Both the position numbers and the translations under genes were made by a program. From assembly GCF_002741015.1 (NCBI RefSeq), contig NZ_CP016617.1, positions 992,001 to 1,056,000 on the forward strand: DNA of 64,000 nt, in the 5' to 3' direction. The notes beneath the pieces were generated by a model. That model did no database searches. It saw only the letters and a program-made list of their open reading frames with translations, and was not told the DNA's origin. Each line of letters starts with the position of its first letter. The first letter of the stretch is position 1. This stretch comes from Microvirga ossetica. GTDB taxonomy: Bacteria > Pseudomonadota > Alphaproteobacteria > Rhizobiales > Beijerinckiaceae. This document shows positions 36,378-44,421 of this stretch, one piece after another.

Positions 36378-37347
36378 GGCTGACCCTTGGATCGAGAAGG
36401 CCATAGAGAAGATCAGCGATCAGGTTCATCAGGATCACGACGATCGCGATCAGCAGGAATGCGCCCTGAACCAGCGGATAGTCGGATGCAGAAACCGCGT
36501 TGACGAGCTCGCGTCCAAGCCCCGGCCATGAGAACACCGATTCCACGACCACATTGCCTTGAAGCTGATAGCCCACGGCGATGGCGAAGGACGTCATGAC
36601 GGGGAGCAGGGCGTTGCGCGCTGCGTGGCGAACGACCACCGTCCAGGTGGAAAGACCCTTGATGCGCGCCATGGTCACGAAGTCCTCCTTCATGACATCG
36701 AGCATGTTCGAGCGCATCAGCAGGAGCGGCAGGCCCTGGCTGTAGATTGCCAGCGTCAAGGCGGGCAACGTCAGGTATCTCAGGAACTCACCGGAGGTGT
36801 AGAGCGCCCAAAGGCTGTCATAGCTGGCGCCGGCCGACCTCGTGCCGCCGGCCGGAAACCATCCGAGCCAGAAGGAGAAGATGGCGAGCAGCACCATGCC
36901 CAGCCAGAACTCCGGCATGGCGCGCGTCGTCAGCACCAAGGGTATGGCGACGTTCTCGACGGCGCTCCCCCGGCGCCACGCGAGGTAGGCGCCGGCCAGA
37001 ATGCCGAAGGCGTAGGCGACGATGAGCGATGAAAAGGTGAGGATCAGCGTGTTGGGCAGGAGCGCCATGATCCGCTCTGCAACCGGCTCCCGATACCGGA
37101 AGCTCTGCCCCAGCTCTCCCTGGAGAAGATTGCCAAGGTAGATGATGTATTGCTTCCACAAAGGCTTATCGAGGCCGAACTGCGCCATCAACGCCTGCTG
37201 CTGTTCGACCGTGAAAGTGGGATCGATATAGGCGGCCATCGGATTGCCGGGCATCAGGCGGAACATCAGGAACAGGATCGTTACGACCGCCCACAGGACC
37301 AGGGCAAACTGAAGCGCCCGGTTGGCCACCGCCTTCAGATGGGACAT
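36370..37347 (-). CDS. peptide-type ABC transporter permease (DppB-like)
   Basis: 325 residues with the N-terminal helix (LQFALVLWAVVTILFLMFRL) and PGNP motif of DppB/OppB permeases, and the EAA loop VMKEDFVTMARIKGLSTWTV followed by RHAARNALLPV. It forms the membrane channel with the DppC-like permease. It is separated from the binding-protein gene by 161 bp that contain a strong hairpin (37473-37501). Confidence 0.92.
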   Translation of the reverse strand: MSHLKAVANRALQFALVLWAVVTILFLMFRLMPGNPMAAYIDPTFTVEQQQALMAQFGLDKPLWKQYIIYLGNLLQGELGQSFRYREPVAERIMALLPNTLILTFSSLIVAYAFGILAGAYLAWRRGSAVENVAIPLVLTTRAMPEFWLGMVLLAIFSFWLGWFPAGGTRSAGASYDSLWALYTSGEFLRYLTLPALTLAIYSQGLPLLLMRSNMLDVMKEDFVTMARIKGLSTWTVVVRHAARNALLPVMTSFAIAVGYQLQGNVVVESVFSWPGLGRELVNAVSASDYPLVQGAFLLIAIVVILMNLIADLLYGLLDPRVSHA

Positions 37348-37472
37348 AGAACAAAAGTCCTTCTCTCGACGCGAAGGGGGGTCACATCAATTCCTTGAGC
37401 ATCAGACGAGAACAGTGGAGGCTACTTTTCCGCCCGATGCGCCAGTCAAAACCAGACCAGAACCGGGGCAAG

Positions 37473-37501
37473 GGCGGTGCGTCCTGCAAGGATGCACCGC
37501 C
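37473..37501 (-). terminator. intercistronic hairpin between binding protein and permease genes
   Basis: GGCGGTGCGTCC and GGATGCACCGCC pair over 12 positions (one G-U type pair on the plus-strand reading) around a 5-nt loop. There is no T-run, so it is more likely an mRNA-stabilising or partial attenuation structure, giving more binding protein than permease. Confidence 0.5.
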
Positions 37502-37508
37502 ACCCAGA

Positions 37509-39164
37509 CTACTTGGCGAGCGTCTCCTTCTGGTCGCCCGGATAGTGCAGGCGTCCGCCCTCGAGCGTGTAGCCGGCGTCCTCCAGCAACTTGGCTGCGA
37601 TTTTGTTGCCGGCCTTGAAGTTCTTCACGACGGCCTCGTTGTGCCAGAAGCCGAGCGCCGGGGAGACGATCGAGTTCGACGGCTCCGCGAAGCCGCGGAA
37701 CGCCGCCTTCACGATGAGCTGGCGGTCGACCGCCGCGGAGAGCGCGCGGCGGAAAGCCGGATCGTTGAACGGCGGGCGGCGGTTGTTGAACGCCACATAG
37801 CGGAAGCCCATTTCCACCGAGGAAACGACCTCGAGATCCCCGTCCTGCTCTGCTGCCTTGAGAAGCACCTGTGGATCGCCCGCAAAGTCGGCCAGGAAGT
37901 TGATCTCACCGGAGCGCAGCATGCCTACGGCAGCTTCCACGTTCGGCACGATGCGGAGGATCCAGCGGTCGGCCTTCGGCGCATTGAAATGCTCCTTGTT
38001 GGCCGTCAACACGATCTCCTCGTTGGTGAGCCAGCGCTCGAACTTGAATGGACCTGAGCCGATCGGATTCTTCTCCTGATGACTCTCGGCGTTCTGCTCC
38101 TTGGTCTTCAGATCATTGATAGTGGGTTCCCAGACATGTTTGGGAATGAGGTTGATCTTGCCAAGGGTTGACGTAACGAAGGCGGCCGAGGGCTGCTTCA
38201 GGGTGAAGGTCAGGGTCGAGCCGTCGCCGATATCGATCTTCTCGATGTTGCTAGCGAATGGTGCGTACATGGGCGCTTCGCCACTGACCGCGGCCTCGAA
38301 CGAGAACTTGACATCTTCCGGCGTCACCGGTCGGCCATCATGCCACTTCATTCCCTGGCGCAGCTTCACGACGATCGTCTTGTCGCCCTTCCACTCGTAG
38401 CTTTCCGCCGCCCAGGCTTTCGGCAGGCCGTCAGGGCCGACGCGAACCAGGCGGTCGTAGACGAGCTCGAACACCCAGCTGTCGACGCCGCCGGAGATGT
38501 AGAGCGGATTGATCGCAATCACATTGTCGCCGGAGTTGAGGACAATGTCCTTCTTCTCGCCCAGCGGCTTGAGCGACATGAAGGTCCAGGTGTTGCGAAT
38601 ACCGATGCCGCTCTGGTTGACCACCGAAGCCGGATCCCAGACCTTCTTGTCGAAGGCGAAGGTCTGCTTCGGATGCACCAGCATCATGTTCGGCTGGTCT
38701 TGCGCCAGGATTTCCTGCGCCTTGTAGGCTAGCTCCTTGCGCTTGGCCTGGTCGATCTCATTGCGTTGCGCCTGGGCGACCGCATCGTATTCCGGGTTGA
38801 TGTACCCGATGAAGTTGTAACCCTTCTCAGCCGTCGAGGAATGGAAGAGATTGTAGATGATCTCGTCCGGGTCGGAGCGCTCCGGGCGGCCGACCATCTG
38901 CCAGGCCGTCGCGTCCCAATTTTTACGCTGGTACCAGACCACATCCGACATCTGCTCCCACGGCAGGACGCGAACGTTCACGTTAAGGCCGAGCTTGCGC
39001 CATTCCTGGGCGATGAGTTGGACCGATTGAAACTCCTGCGGCTGGGAGGCCTGCGGTCGGGTGAAGACTTCGATCGGGCGGATCGCGTCGCCCGCGAGCA
39101 CTGGCGATGCAGCGAGTATTCCCAGGGATGCGGCCGACAGGACCGCTTTGTACATGAACCTCAT
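37509..39164 (-). CDS. ABC transporter substrate-binding protein, circularly permuted SBP_bac_5 type
   Basis: 551 residues with a Sec signal peptide (KAVLSAASLGILAASPVLAG, cut near residue 24). Residues about 30-175 correspond to the C-terminal part of normal DppA/OppA proteins (QLIAQEWRKLGLNVNVRVLP, EIIYNLFHSSTAEKGYNFIG, YKAQEILAQDQPNM). The usual N-terminal part follows from about residue 205 (ELVYDRLVRVGPDGLPKAWA, LRQGMKWHDGRPVTPEDVKF). The protein ends where normal members continue into the C-terminal lobe (IAAKLLEDAGYTLEGG). It captures the imported compound in the periplasm. ATG at 39164 has GAGGAGAA upstream. Confidence 0.88.
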   Translation of the reverse strand: MRFMYKAVLSAASLGILAASPVLAGDAIRPIEVFTRPQASQPQEFQSVQLIAQEWRKLGLNVNVRVLPWEQMSDVVWYQRKNWDATAWQMVGRPERSDPDEIIYNLFHSSTAEKGYNFIGYINPEYDAVAQAQRNEIDQAKRKELAYKAQEILAQDQPNMMLVHPKQTFAFDKKVWDPASVVNQSGIGIRNTWTFMSLKPLGEKKDIVLNSGDNVIAINPLYISGGVDSWVFELVYDRLVRVGPDGLPKAWAAESYEWKGDKTIVVKLRQGMKWHDGRPVTPEDVKFSFEAAVSGEAPMYAPFASNIEKIDIGDGSTLTFTLKQPSAAFVTSTLGKINLIPKHVWEPTINDLKTKEQNAESHQEKNPIGSGPFKFERWLTNEEIVLTANKEHFNAPKADRWILRIVPNVEAAVGMLRSGEINFLADFAGDPQVLLKAAEQDGDLEVVSSVEMGFRYVAFNNRRPPFNDPAFRRALSAAVDRQLIVKAAFRGFAEPSNSIVSPALGFWHNEAVVKNFKAGNKIAAKLLEDAGYTLEGGRLHYPGDQKETLAK

Positions 39165-39216
39165 ATAGCTTCTCCTCTGAAAGACGGTCTGCGCATCATT
39201 CTTGTTGGCGGGCGGC

Positions 39217-39972
39217 TCAGGCCACGCGCAGTGCCTCGAAAGGCTGTCCTGCCTGCATCTTCATCGGCATAGGGAAGGCTGTCTTGGAGTGGGAAAGTCC
39301 CATGGAAACCAGTGTTTCGGCGTGCTTCAGCGCTGCCTTGCCGGCGTTCACGGCGGGAGCCCCGACAGCCGCGGATATCTCCTCAGCAAGATCGAGGAAG
39401 GACATGGTCATGCACCCGAACAGGAAGGCGTCCGCCCGATCCTGCTTCACGCACAGTGCCGCGGTCTCGACGAGCCGCGCCTTGGTCTGTTCGGGACGTT
39501 TCATTAGGTCGAGCACCGGAATGCCTGTCGCGCGCACGGAGGCGAGCTTGTCCCGAACGCCCGCTTTGTAGGCAAGGAATTCCTGACCGGCGACCATGCT
39601 GTCAAAGATCGTCAGGATCGAGAATTTATGGCCAAGGCCGGCCGCTAAGAGGAGCGAGCTTTCGCAGGGACCGACCACCGGCATCGTCGTAAGCTCCCGC
39701 GCCGCTTCCAGGCCAGGATCGCCGAAGCAGCCGATGATAGCAGCATCGAAGCCGTCGCGCTCGCATTTCATGATGAGATTGATGGTTGCGGGAACGCAGA
39801 GGGCTTCCTCATAAGCCGACTCGATCGATGCGGGCCCGTCCGGCACGTCGACGACCGTCACTTCGGTTCCGGGAAAAGCCCAGGAATTCAAAAGCGTCTC
39901 ACGCCGCCGCATCTCGGCAAGACCCATTGGCCCCTTCGACATCGGGCCCGGGACGACATAGGCAATCCGCAT
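39217..39972 (-). CDS. Asp/Glu/hydantoin racemase family protein
   Basis: About 251 residues. The two catalytic cysteines of the family are in AAIIGCFGDPGLEAARELTT and AFLFGCMTMSFLDLAEEISA. It begins RIAYVVPGPMSKGPMGLAEM. Family members racemise hydantoins, aspartate or glutamate, or act as decarboxylases. First gene of the operon; with HyuAB downstream, a role in presenting one enantiomer of a cyclic substrate is plausible. ATG at 39972 after AGAGGGA is preferred to the frame start at 39996. Confidence 0.85.
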   Translation of the reverse strand: MRIAYVVPGPMSKGPMGLAEMRRRETLLNSWAFPGTEVTVVDVPDGPASIESAYEEALCVPATINLIMKCERDGFDAAIIGCFGDPGLEAARELTTMPVVGPCESSLLLAAGLGHKFSILTIFDSMVAGQEFLAYKAGVRDKLASVRATGIPVLDLMKRPEQTKARLVETAALCVKQDRADAFLFGCMTMSFLDLAEEISAAVGAPAVNAGKAALKHAETLVSMGLSHSKTAFPMPMKMQAGQPFEALRVA

Positions 39973-40002
39973 CACTGTATTCCCTCTTTGTTTCATTAGG
40001 TA

Positions 40003-40013
40003 AAACAGCGTTT
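40003..40013. promoter_or_regulatory. candidate IclR operator 1 (before the minus-strand operon)
   Basis: AAACAGCGTTT, an 11-bp near-palindrome, lies about 30 bp upstream of the racemase start and 83 bp before the IclR start. It differs at two inner positions from the perfect palindrome at 41198-41208. Confidence 0.45.
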
Positions 40014-40095
40014 CTTATTTATTGAGTAGATCACAATTTACCAATATTGCAACTGCCTATGAGACAACAATATTTCCTTCAGAGGAGCGTAGCCG

Positions 40096-40911
40096 ATGAG
40101 CAAGACCGACCCGAAGGACTATACGATCGCTGCCGTTCACAGGGCTCTGCTCGTGCTGGAGGCGCTGGCCGAGAAACCTGGGCAGGGAGTGACCACGCTT
40201 TCCAAGTCTCTTGGGCTGACGAAGTCGATCGTCTTCCGGCTGTTGCAGACGCTGGAGGATCGCGGCTTCGTCTATCGCGATCCTGAACTGGCTGTTTATT
40301 CCCTCGGCTATCGCGTTGGCGTGCTGGGCGAACGGATCGGGCGAGACGGGAGCCTCCTCTTCGCCGCGCCCCCGGTCATGGACGCCTTGCGGGATCGGAC
40401 CTCAGAGAATGTCAACTTGATCGTCCGCGAAGGCCTTCGGTCGCTGGTGCTGGCGACCCGCTCTGGCCGGCATTCGATCCGGCTGTTCGCTCAGGCTGGG
40501 CGCTACGGGCCCTTGCATGCCGGCGGTGGATCCCTCTGCCTGCTTGCCTACTCGGACGATAGTGTCGTGGATGCGGTGCTCGCGAGCCCCTTGGAAGCCT
40601 TTACACCTTATACGATCACGGATCAGGAAAAACTCAGCCAGACCCTGGCACGCATCCGCATCAATGGGTATAACATTGCACTTAACGATCTCGATGAGGG
40701 CGCGTTCTCCGTATCGGCTCCGATCCTGGGTCCGAATGGAGATGTCATCGCGGCGATATCGGTGGCGGGCGCGATGGTCCGCTTCGACGAAGAAAGGCGC
40801 CAGACCTACATTCAGGCGGCACTTGAAGCCGCCGGCGAGATATCGTCCAAACTGTCCGTTCGTCGAACCGAGGCGGGAGATGCACGGGCAGCCGCGAAAT
40901 TCATCGCCTGA
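40096..40911 (+). CDS. IclR family transcriptional regulator
   Basis: 271 residues. The N-terminal winged helix has TIAAVHRALLVLEALAEKPG and LGLTKSIVFRLLQTLEDRGF. The C-terminal effector-binding domain ends with the usual SVSAPILGPNGDVIAAISVA. IclR proteins bind small carboxylates and control adjacent catabolic operons. It is transcribed divergently from the ten-gene minus-strand operon and in the same direction as the M28-type gene. Matching near-palindromes before both units point to it as their common regulator. Confidence 0.92.
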   Translation: MSKTDPKDYTIAAVHRALLVLEALAEKPGQGVTTLSKSLGLTKSIVFRLLQTLEDRGFVYRDPELAVYSLGYRVGVLGERIGRDGSLLFAAPPVMDALRDRTSENVNLIVREGLRSLVLATRSGRHSIRLFAQAGRYGPLHAGGGSLCLLAYSDDSVVDAVLASPLEAFTPYTITDQEKLSQTLARIRINGYNIALNDLDEGAFSVSAPILGPNGDVIAAISVAGAMVRFDEERRQTYIQAALEAAGEISSKLSVRRTEAGDARAAAKFIA

Positions 40912-41197
40912 ACTCCCTCTGCCAAGTGCCCTCTGCCCTGAAAGTCTGTGCGAAGGGTGAGAGGTTTCTCCGGCGGATAGCCCACCGCCCCCTCACCCGC
41001 GCTGCGTTCGGCCTCTCCGCACCGGAGAGTAGGAAGGGCGCGAAACAGGAGCGGCGGACGGGTCTACGTTCACGTTCGTTGCATTTCTTTAAGCAGCGGG
41101 TTGTCCTTTACGAAACGAATGTGTGCTGTGGACCCAGCTCTCTGGGACGGGTGCTTGCGCGCCCCTGTTGCCTCTGTTAGCGTTTATACGGTTGGTG
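40912..41197. other. intergenic stretch between IclR and peptidase genes
   Basis: About 290 bp with no gene. It includes CCTCACCCGCGCTGCGTTCGG and nearby sequence of the kind often repeated between genes in this bacterial group. The peptidase promoter should lie near its end. Confidence 0.3.
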
Positions 41198-41208
41198 AAA
41201 CGCCGTTT
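41198..41208. promoter_or_regulatory. candidate IclR operator 2 (before the M28-type gene)
   Basis: AAACGCCGTTT is a perfect palindrome around a central C, flanked by GTG and by TAATCAC, 31 bp before the peptidase ATG. It resembles the site at 40003-40013, suggesting the same regulator binds both. Confidence 0.5.
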
Positions 41209-41238
41209 TAATCACTGAAACACAGGGAGAGCGCACCA

Positions 41239-42966
41239 ATGGAAAAGCTGGAAAACGACATTCTTGAAGCAGTCTCGCTCGACGAACCGTGGGCTCTGAT
41301 CGAGAGCTTCTCCACCTTCAAGCGTGAGCATCCCACTGACGTGAACCGGGGCATGGACGAGGTGGTTTCCCGTCTGCGCAAGCACGGCGTCGAAGTGACC
41401 GTCCATGAGCCGAGCCTGTACCTAAGCCTACCGGGCCTCGCGCGCGTCGAAGCGGACGGAAAGACTTTTCGTGCAAAGCCGCCGGCCTATAGCACCGATG
41501 CGCAGGGCGGCCTCGAGGGACAACTTGTTTATATCGGCGCGCGACACAATGCGATGATCACTGACATGTTCGAGCAGAAGGTTGAGGCCACTAAGGAGTT
41601 GGCCGATCGCGTTCGCGGCAAGATCGTCATCTCTGAAGGCTTCGCGAGTCCAGGCCTCGTCTCTCAGTTCGAGGAGATAGGCGCGATCGGCGTGATCGGG
41701 ATCAATCCCGGCGTGGACATCCACTGGGGCATCTGCACGACCATCTGGGGTACGCCGGATCTTGACGACCTGCCGCGCAAGCCGAAGATTCCAGCTGTTG
41801 CCGTCAACAAGACGGACGGTGAAGAACTTGCAGCAATTGCCGACCGGGGCGGCCGCGTCACCATCTTCACGGAGATGGAGGAAGGCTGGTTCACATCCAA
41901 GCTGCCGGAAGTCTTCATCAGAGGGAGCCAGGAGCCAGGAAAATATGTTTTCCTGCACGGGCACCTAGACAGCTGGGATGTCGGCGTCGGAGACAACGCC
42001 ACCGGTGATGCGACGCTGCTGGAGATCGCCCGCGTTCTTTGGCAGCACAGGGATAAGCTGAAGCGATCCGTGCGAATCTGCTGGTGGCCAGGTCATTCGA
42101 CCGGCCGCTATGCCGGTTCGACTTGGTTCTCGGACAACTTCGCGCTCGACCTTGAGGAAAATGCCGTGGCGCAGGTGAACTGTGACAGCCCTGGCTGCCG
42201 CTGGGCGACCGAGTTCATCAACCTGTCCCGCATGAGCGAAACCGAGGCGTTCATCGCCAGCGTCATTCAAGAGGTTGCGGGCAAACCGATCGAGGGCGAG
42301 CGTCCGCACCGCGCGGGTGACTACTCCTTCAACAACATCGGCATCTCAAGCTATTTCATGCTGTCGTCAACCATGCCGGACGTCCTGCGCGAGGAGAAGG
42401 GTTACTACACGGTCGGCGGCTGCGGCGGCAACATCGCATGGCATACGGAGAACGACACTCTCGAAATCGCAGATAGAGACATCCTCCTGCGCGATATCAA
42501 AGTGTACCTGCTCGCCGTTCTGCGCAACGCCAATGCTGAAGTCCTCCCCTTCGATTGGCGCGCCACCGCACGCGAATTCGCCGAGACGGTTGCAGATTAC
42601 CAGGAAAAAGCCGGCAACCGATGTGACCTCACGCCGTCTGAGGAGGCTGTTGCAGAGCTTTCAACCGCTTTGGACACATTCTACTCGCGTGTCGAGAGCG
42701 GCAGCATCAACCCGAAGGTGGCCAACAGGATCATACAAGACCTTGCGCGCATCCTCGTGCCGATCAACTTCACCCGCGTGAACCGCTTCCGCCACGACCC
42801 AGCGCTGACCATCCCGCCACTGCCCTCGATCGCGGTAGCAGCTGAACTCGGCCACCACGGAGAGGCGACGCTCGGCTTTGCCAAGACACAACTCGTTCGC
42901 GGACAGAATCGGCTGATCTCGGCATTGCGACAGGCCCGCCGCCATATCGAGCTTGTAATGGGCTGA
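41239..42966 (+). CDS. M28-like metallopeptidase with PA-type domain and altered active site
   Basis: 575 residues. The apical PA-like domain spans about residues 85-210 (GKIVISEGFASPGLVSQFEE). The peptidase domain follows: VFLHGHLDSWDVGVGDNATG gives the first His (242) and bridging Asp (252). The position of the usual catalytic Glu-Glu pair reads ICWWPGHSTGRYAGS, so the Glu pair is missing and a His (286) stands there. NCDSPGC and AWHTENDTLE supply other possible ligands. No signal peptide, so it is cytoplasmic. It probably processes the same imported compound as the opposite operon. Family is clear, activity is not. Confidence 0.8.
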   Translation: MEKLENDILEAVSLDEPWALIESFSTFKREHPTDVNRGMDEVVSRLRKHGVEVTVHEPSLYLSLPGLARVEADGKTFRAKPPAYSTDAQGGLEGQLVYIGARHNAMITDMFEQKVEATKELADRVRGKIVISEGFASPGLVSQFEEIGAIGVIGINPGVDIHWGICTTIWGTPDLDDLPRKPKIPAVAVNKTDGEELAAIADRGGRVTIFTEMEEGWFTSKLPEVFIRGSQEPGKYVFLHGHLDSWDVGVGDNATGDATLLEIARVLWQHRDKLKRSVRICWWPGHSTGRYAGSTWFSDNFALDLEENAVAQVNCDSPGCRWATEFINLSRMSETEAFIASVIQEVAGKPIEGERPHRAGDYSFNNIGISSYFMLSSTMPDVLREEKGYYTVGGCGGNIAWHTENDTLEIADRDILLRDIKVYLLAVLRNANAEVLPFDWRATAREFAETVADYQEKAGNRCDLTPSEEAVAELSTALDTFYSRVESGSINPKVANRIIQDLARILVPINFTRVNRFRHDPALTIPPLPSIAVAAELGHHGEATLGFAKTQLVRGQNRLISALRQARRHIELVMG

Positions 42967-43028
42967 TCTTTACGTTCCGACTCCATCAGGTGGAACGGTG
43001 GCTCCGCTCCCCACCTTTCGCCTCTAGC

Positions 43029-43068
43029 GCGTCATGCGGAAAAGTGAACCCGGTTGTCCGCGTGACGC
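43029..43068. repeat. dispersed palindromic repeat (RIME/REP-like)
   Basis: GCGTCATGCGGA (43029-43040) and TCCGCGTGACGC (43057-43068) pair over 12 positions with one T-G, around AAAGTGAACCCGGTTG. Similar palindromes (GCGTCATGCGGAAAAGTG type) are scattered between genes in many Hyphomicrobiales. It lies downstream of the peptidase gene. Confidence 0.5.
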
Positions 43069-43205
43069 GTCAGCTGAGGAGCTAAGCATCGATTGGATCC
43101 CAAAAGCCGGCTCCACTTTTGGGTCCGATCCTTCAGAATGGTGGGCTTTCCGCGGGAGGCTTCGAGCAGCGCTTTAAGTTCAGCAATTTTCTTCTGACGT
43201 CTCAT

Positions 43206-43521
43206 GGGGGATCTGTTGCAAACCGTTCAGTAACTTGGTTCGGCTTACGCCTCCGACACATTCCGGAGGTGCACAATGTTCAAAGGCCGTCATTTTGATC
43301 GCTCGGTGATCCTGCTGTGTGTCCGGTGGTATCTGGCATACAGCCTGAGCCTGCGCGATCTCAAGGAGATGATGGCGGAACACTGTGTCTCCGTTGATCA
43401 CACGACCATTTATCGCTGGACAGTTCACTATGCTCCGCTCCTGCTCGAGCAATTCAATCGGCGGAAGCGCGCGGTCACTGGCAGATGGCATGTGGATGGT
43501 GTGTCACGAACACATTTCTGA
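43206..43521 (+). pseudogene. IS6-type transposase, N-terminal fragment
   Basis: A left end (GATCTGTTGCAAACCGTTCA) precedes ATG 43276. The frame FKGRHFDRSVILLCVRWYLA, YSLSLRDLKEMMAEHCVSVD, HTTIYRWTVHYAPLLLEQFN matches IS6 transposases up to WHVDG, where it is truncated just at the first catalytic Asp region. It is dead. Confidence 0.75.
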
Positions 43522-43595
43522 GGGAGGAGATGTGGAGCTGTACAAGAGATGAGGGTTGGCCCCTCGAGGTCCGCAGTCAGGTGCCGGCCTCAAAC

Positions 43596-44409
43596 GGCTC
43601 CGTTGCATTAACCTCGGCCGTATAACGAGGAGCGGTTCATCAAGGATCCGCTTCTGTGTCTCTGTTCAAACGCCGTCGCTTTCCGGTTGAGATCATCCTG
43701 CTGTGTGTCCGCTGGTACTGCAAGTACGGGATCAGCTACCGAGATCTCGCCGAGATGATGCAAGAACGTGGCGTCGAGGTCGATCCATCCACGATCTTCC
43801 GGTGGGTCCAGCGTTACGCGCCCGAGATCGAGAAACGGGTGCGCCACTACCAGGGTTCCCGTTCCGGATCCTGGCGCGTGGACGAGACCTATGTGCGGGT
43901 CGGCGGAAGATGGAAGTACCTATTCCGTGCCATCGACAAGCACGGGCAACTGATCGACTTCATGCTGGCAGACCGGCGAAACACTAGAGCAGCCTACCGC
44001 TTCTTGCGTAAGGCCATCAAGGCGATGAGTCACTATCCACCATCCTCCATCACGACGGATAAGCTGGCGTCGTATCCCAAGGCAATCCTGCGCCTGCAGA
44101 ACGAAGGGCTGCTGTCGAAGGATGTCAAACACTGCACCTCGAAATATCTGAATAACATCCTTGAAGCGGATCCCGGCGCGCTCAAGCGCATGATCCGGCT
44201 GACACGCGGCTTCCAGACGATGAAAACCGTCGCCGCGACCCTGACGGGGTTTTGAAATCATGCGCATGATCCGCCGCGGTCATTGCATCGGGCGGGAGCG
44301 TCGAGCGACAGGCGAAATCCGTCTTGTCAATCAGCTCCTCGGTCTTGCTGCCTGAGTGGCCCGTTAAACTAGGTCCGTTATGCCGTTTTCAAGTTACTGC
44401 AACAGTGCC
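43596..44409 (+). mobile_element. IS6-family insertion sequence
   Basis: 814 bp between GGCTCCGTTGCATTAAC (left) and, read inward from the right, GGCACTGTTGCAGTAAC. The flanking 8-mers differ, so there is no target duplication. It differs from the IS6 copy at 22728-23540 in ends and protein, so two IS6 lineages are present. Confidence 0.8.
43656..44355 (+). pseudogene. IS6-family transposase, frameshifted near the 3' end
   Basis: The frame LFKRRRFPVEIILLCVRWYC, then GSWRVDETYVRVGG (Asp), SSITTDKLASY (Asp) and LNNILEADPGALKRM (Glu), is complete, then stops at 44255 after AATLTGF. One T too many there shifts the frame; removing it continues EIMRMIRRGHCIGRERRATG to a stop at 44353. The catalytic triad is upstream of the lesion, so residual activity cannot be excluded. 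Confidence 0.8.
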
Positions 44410-44421
44410 CAGGCCGCCCCG

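Noticed and set aside
43081..43205. Minus-strand frame starting near 43205 (RRQKKIAELKALLEASRGKP).
   Set aside because: It looks briefly coding but is short, crosses repeat-like DNA and has no recognised family; it could be an IS leftover, not enough for a call.
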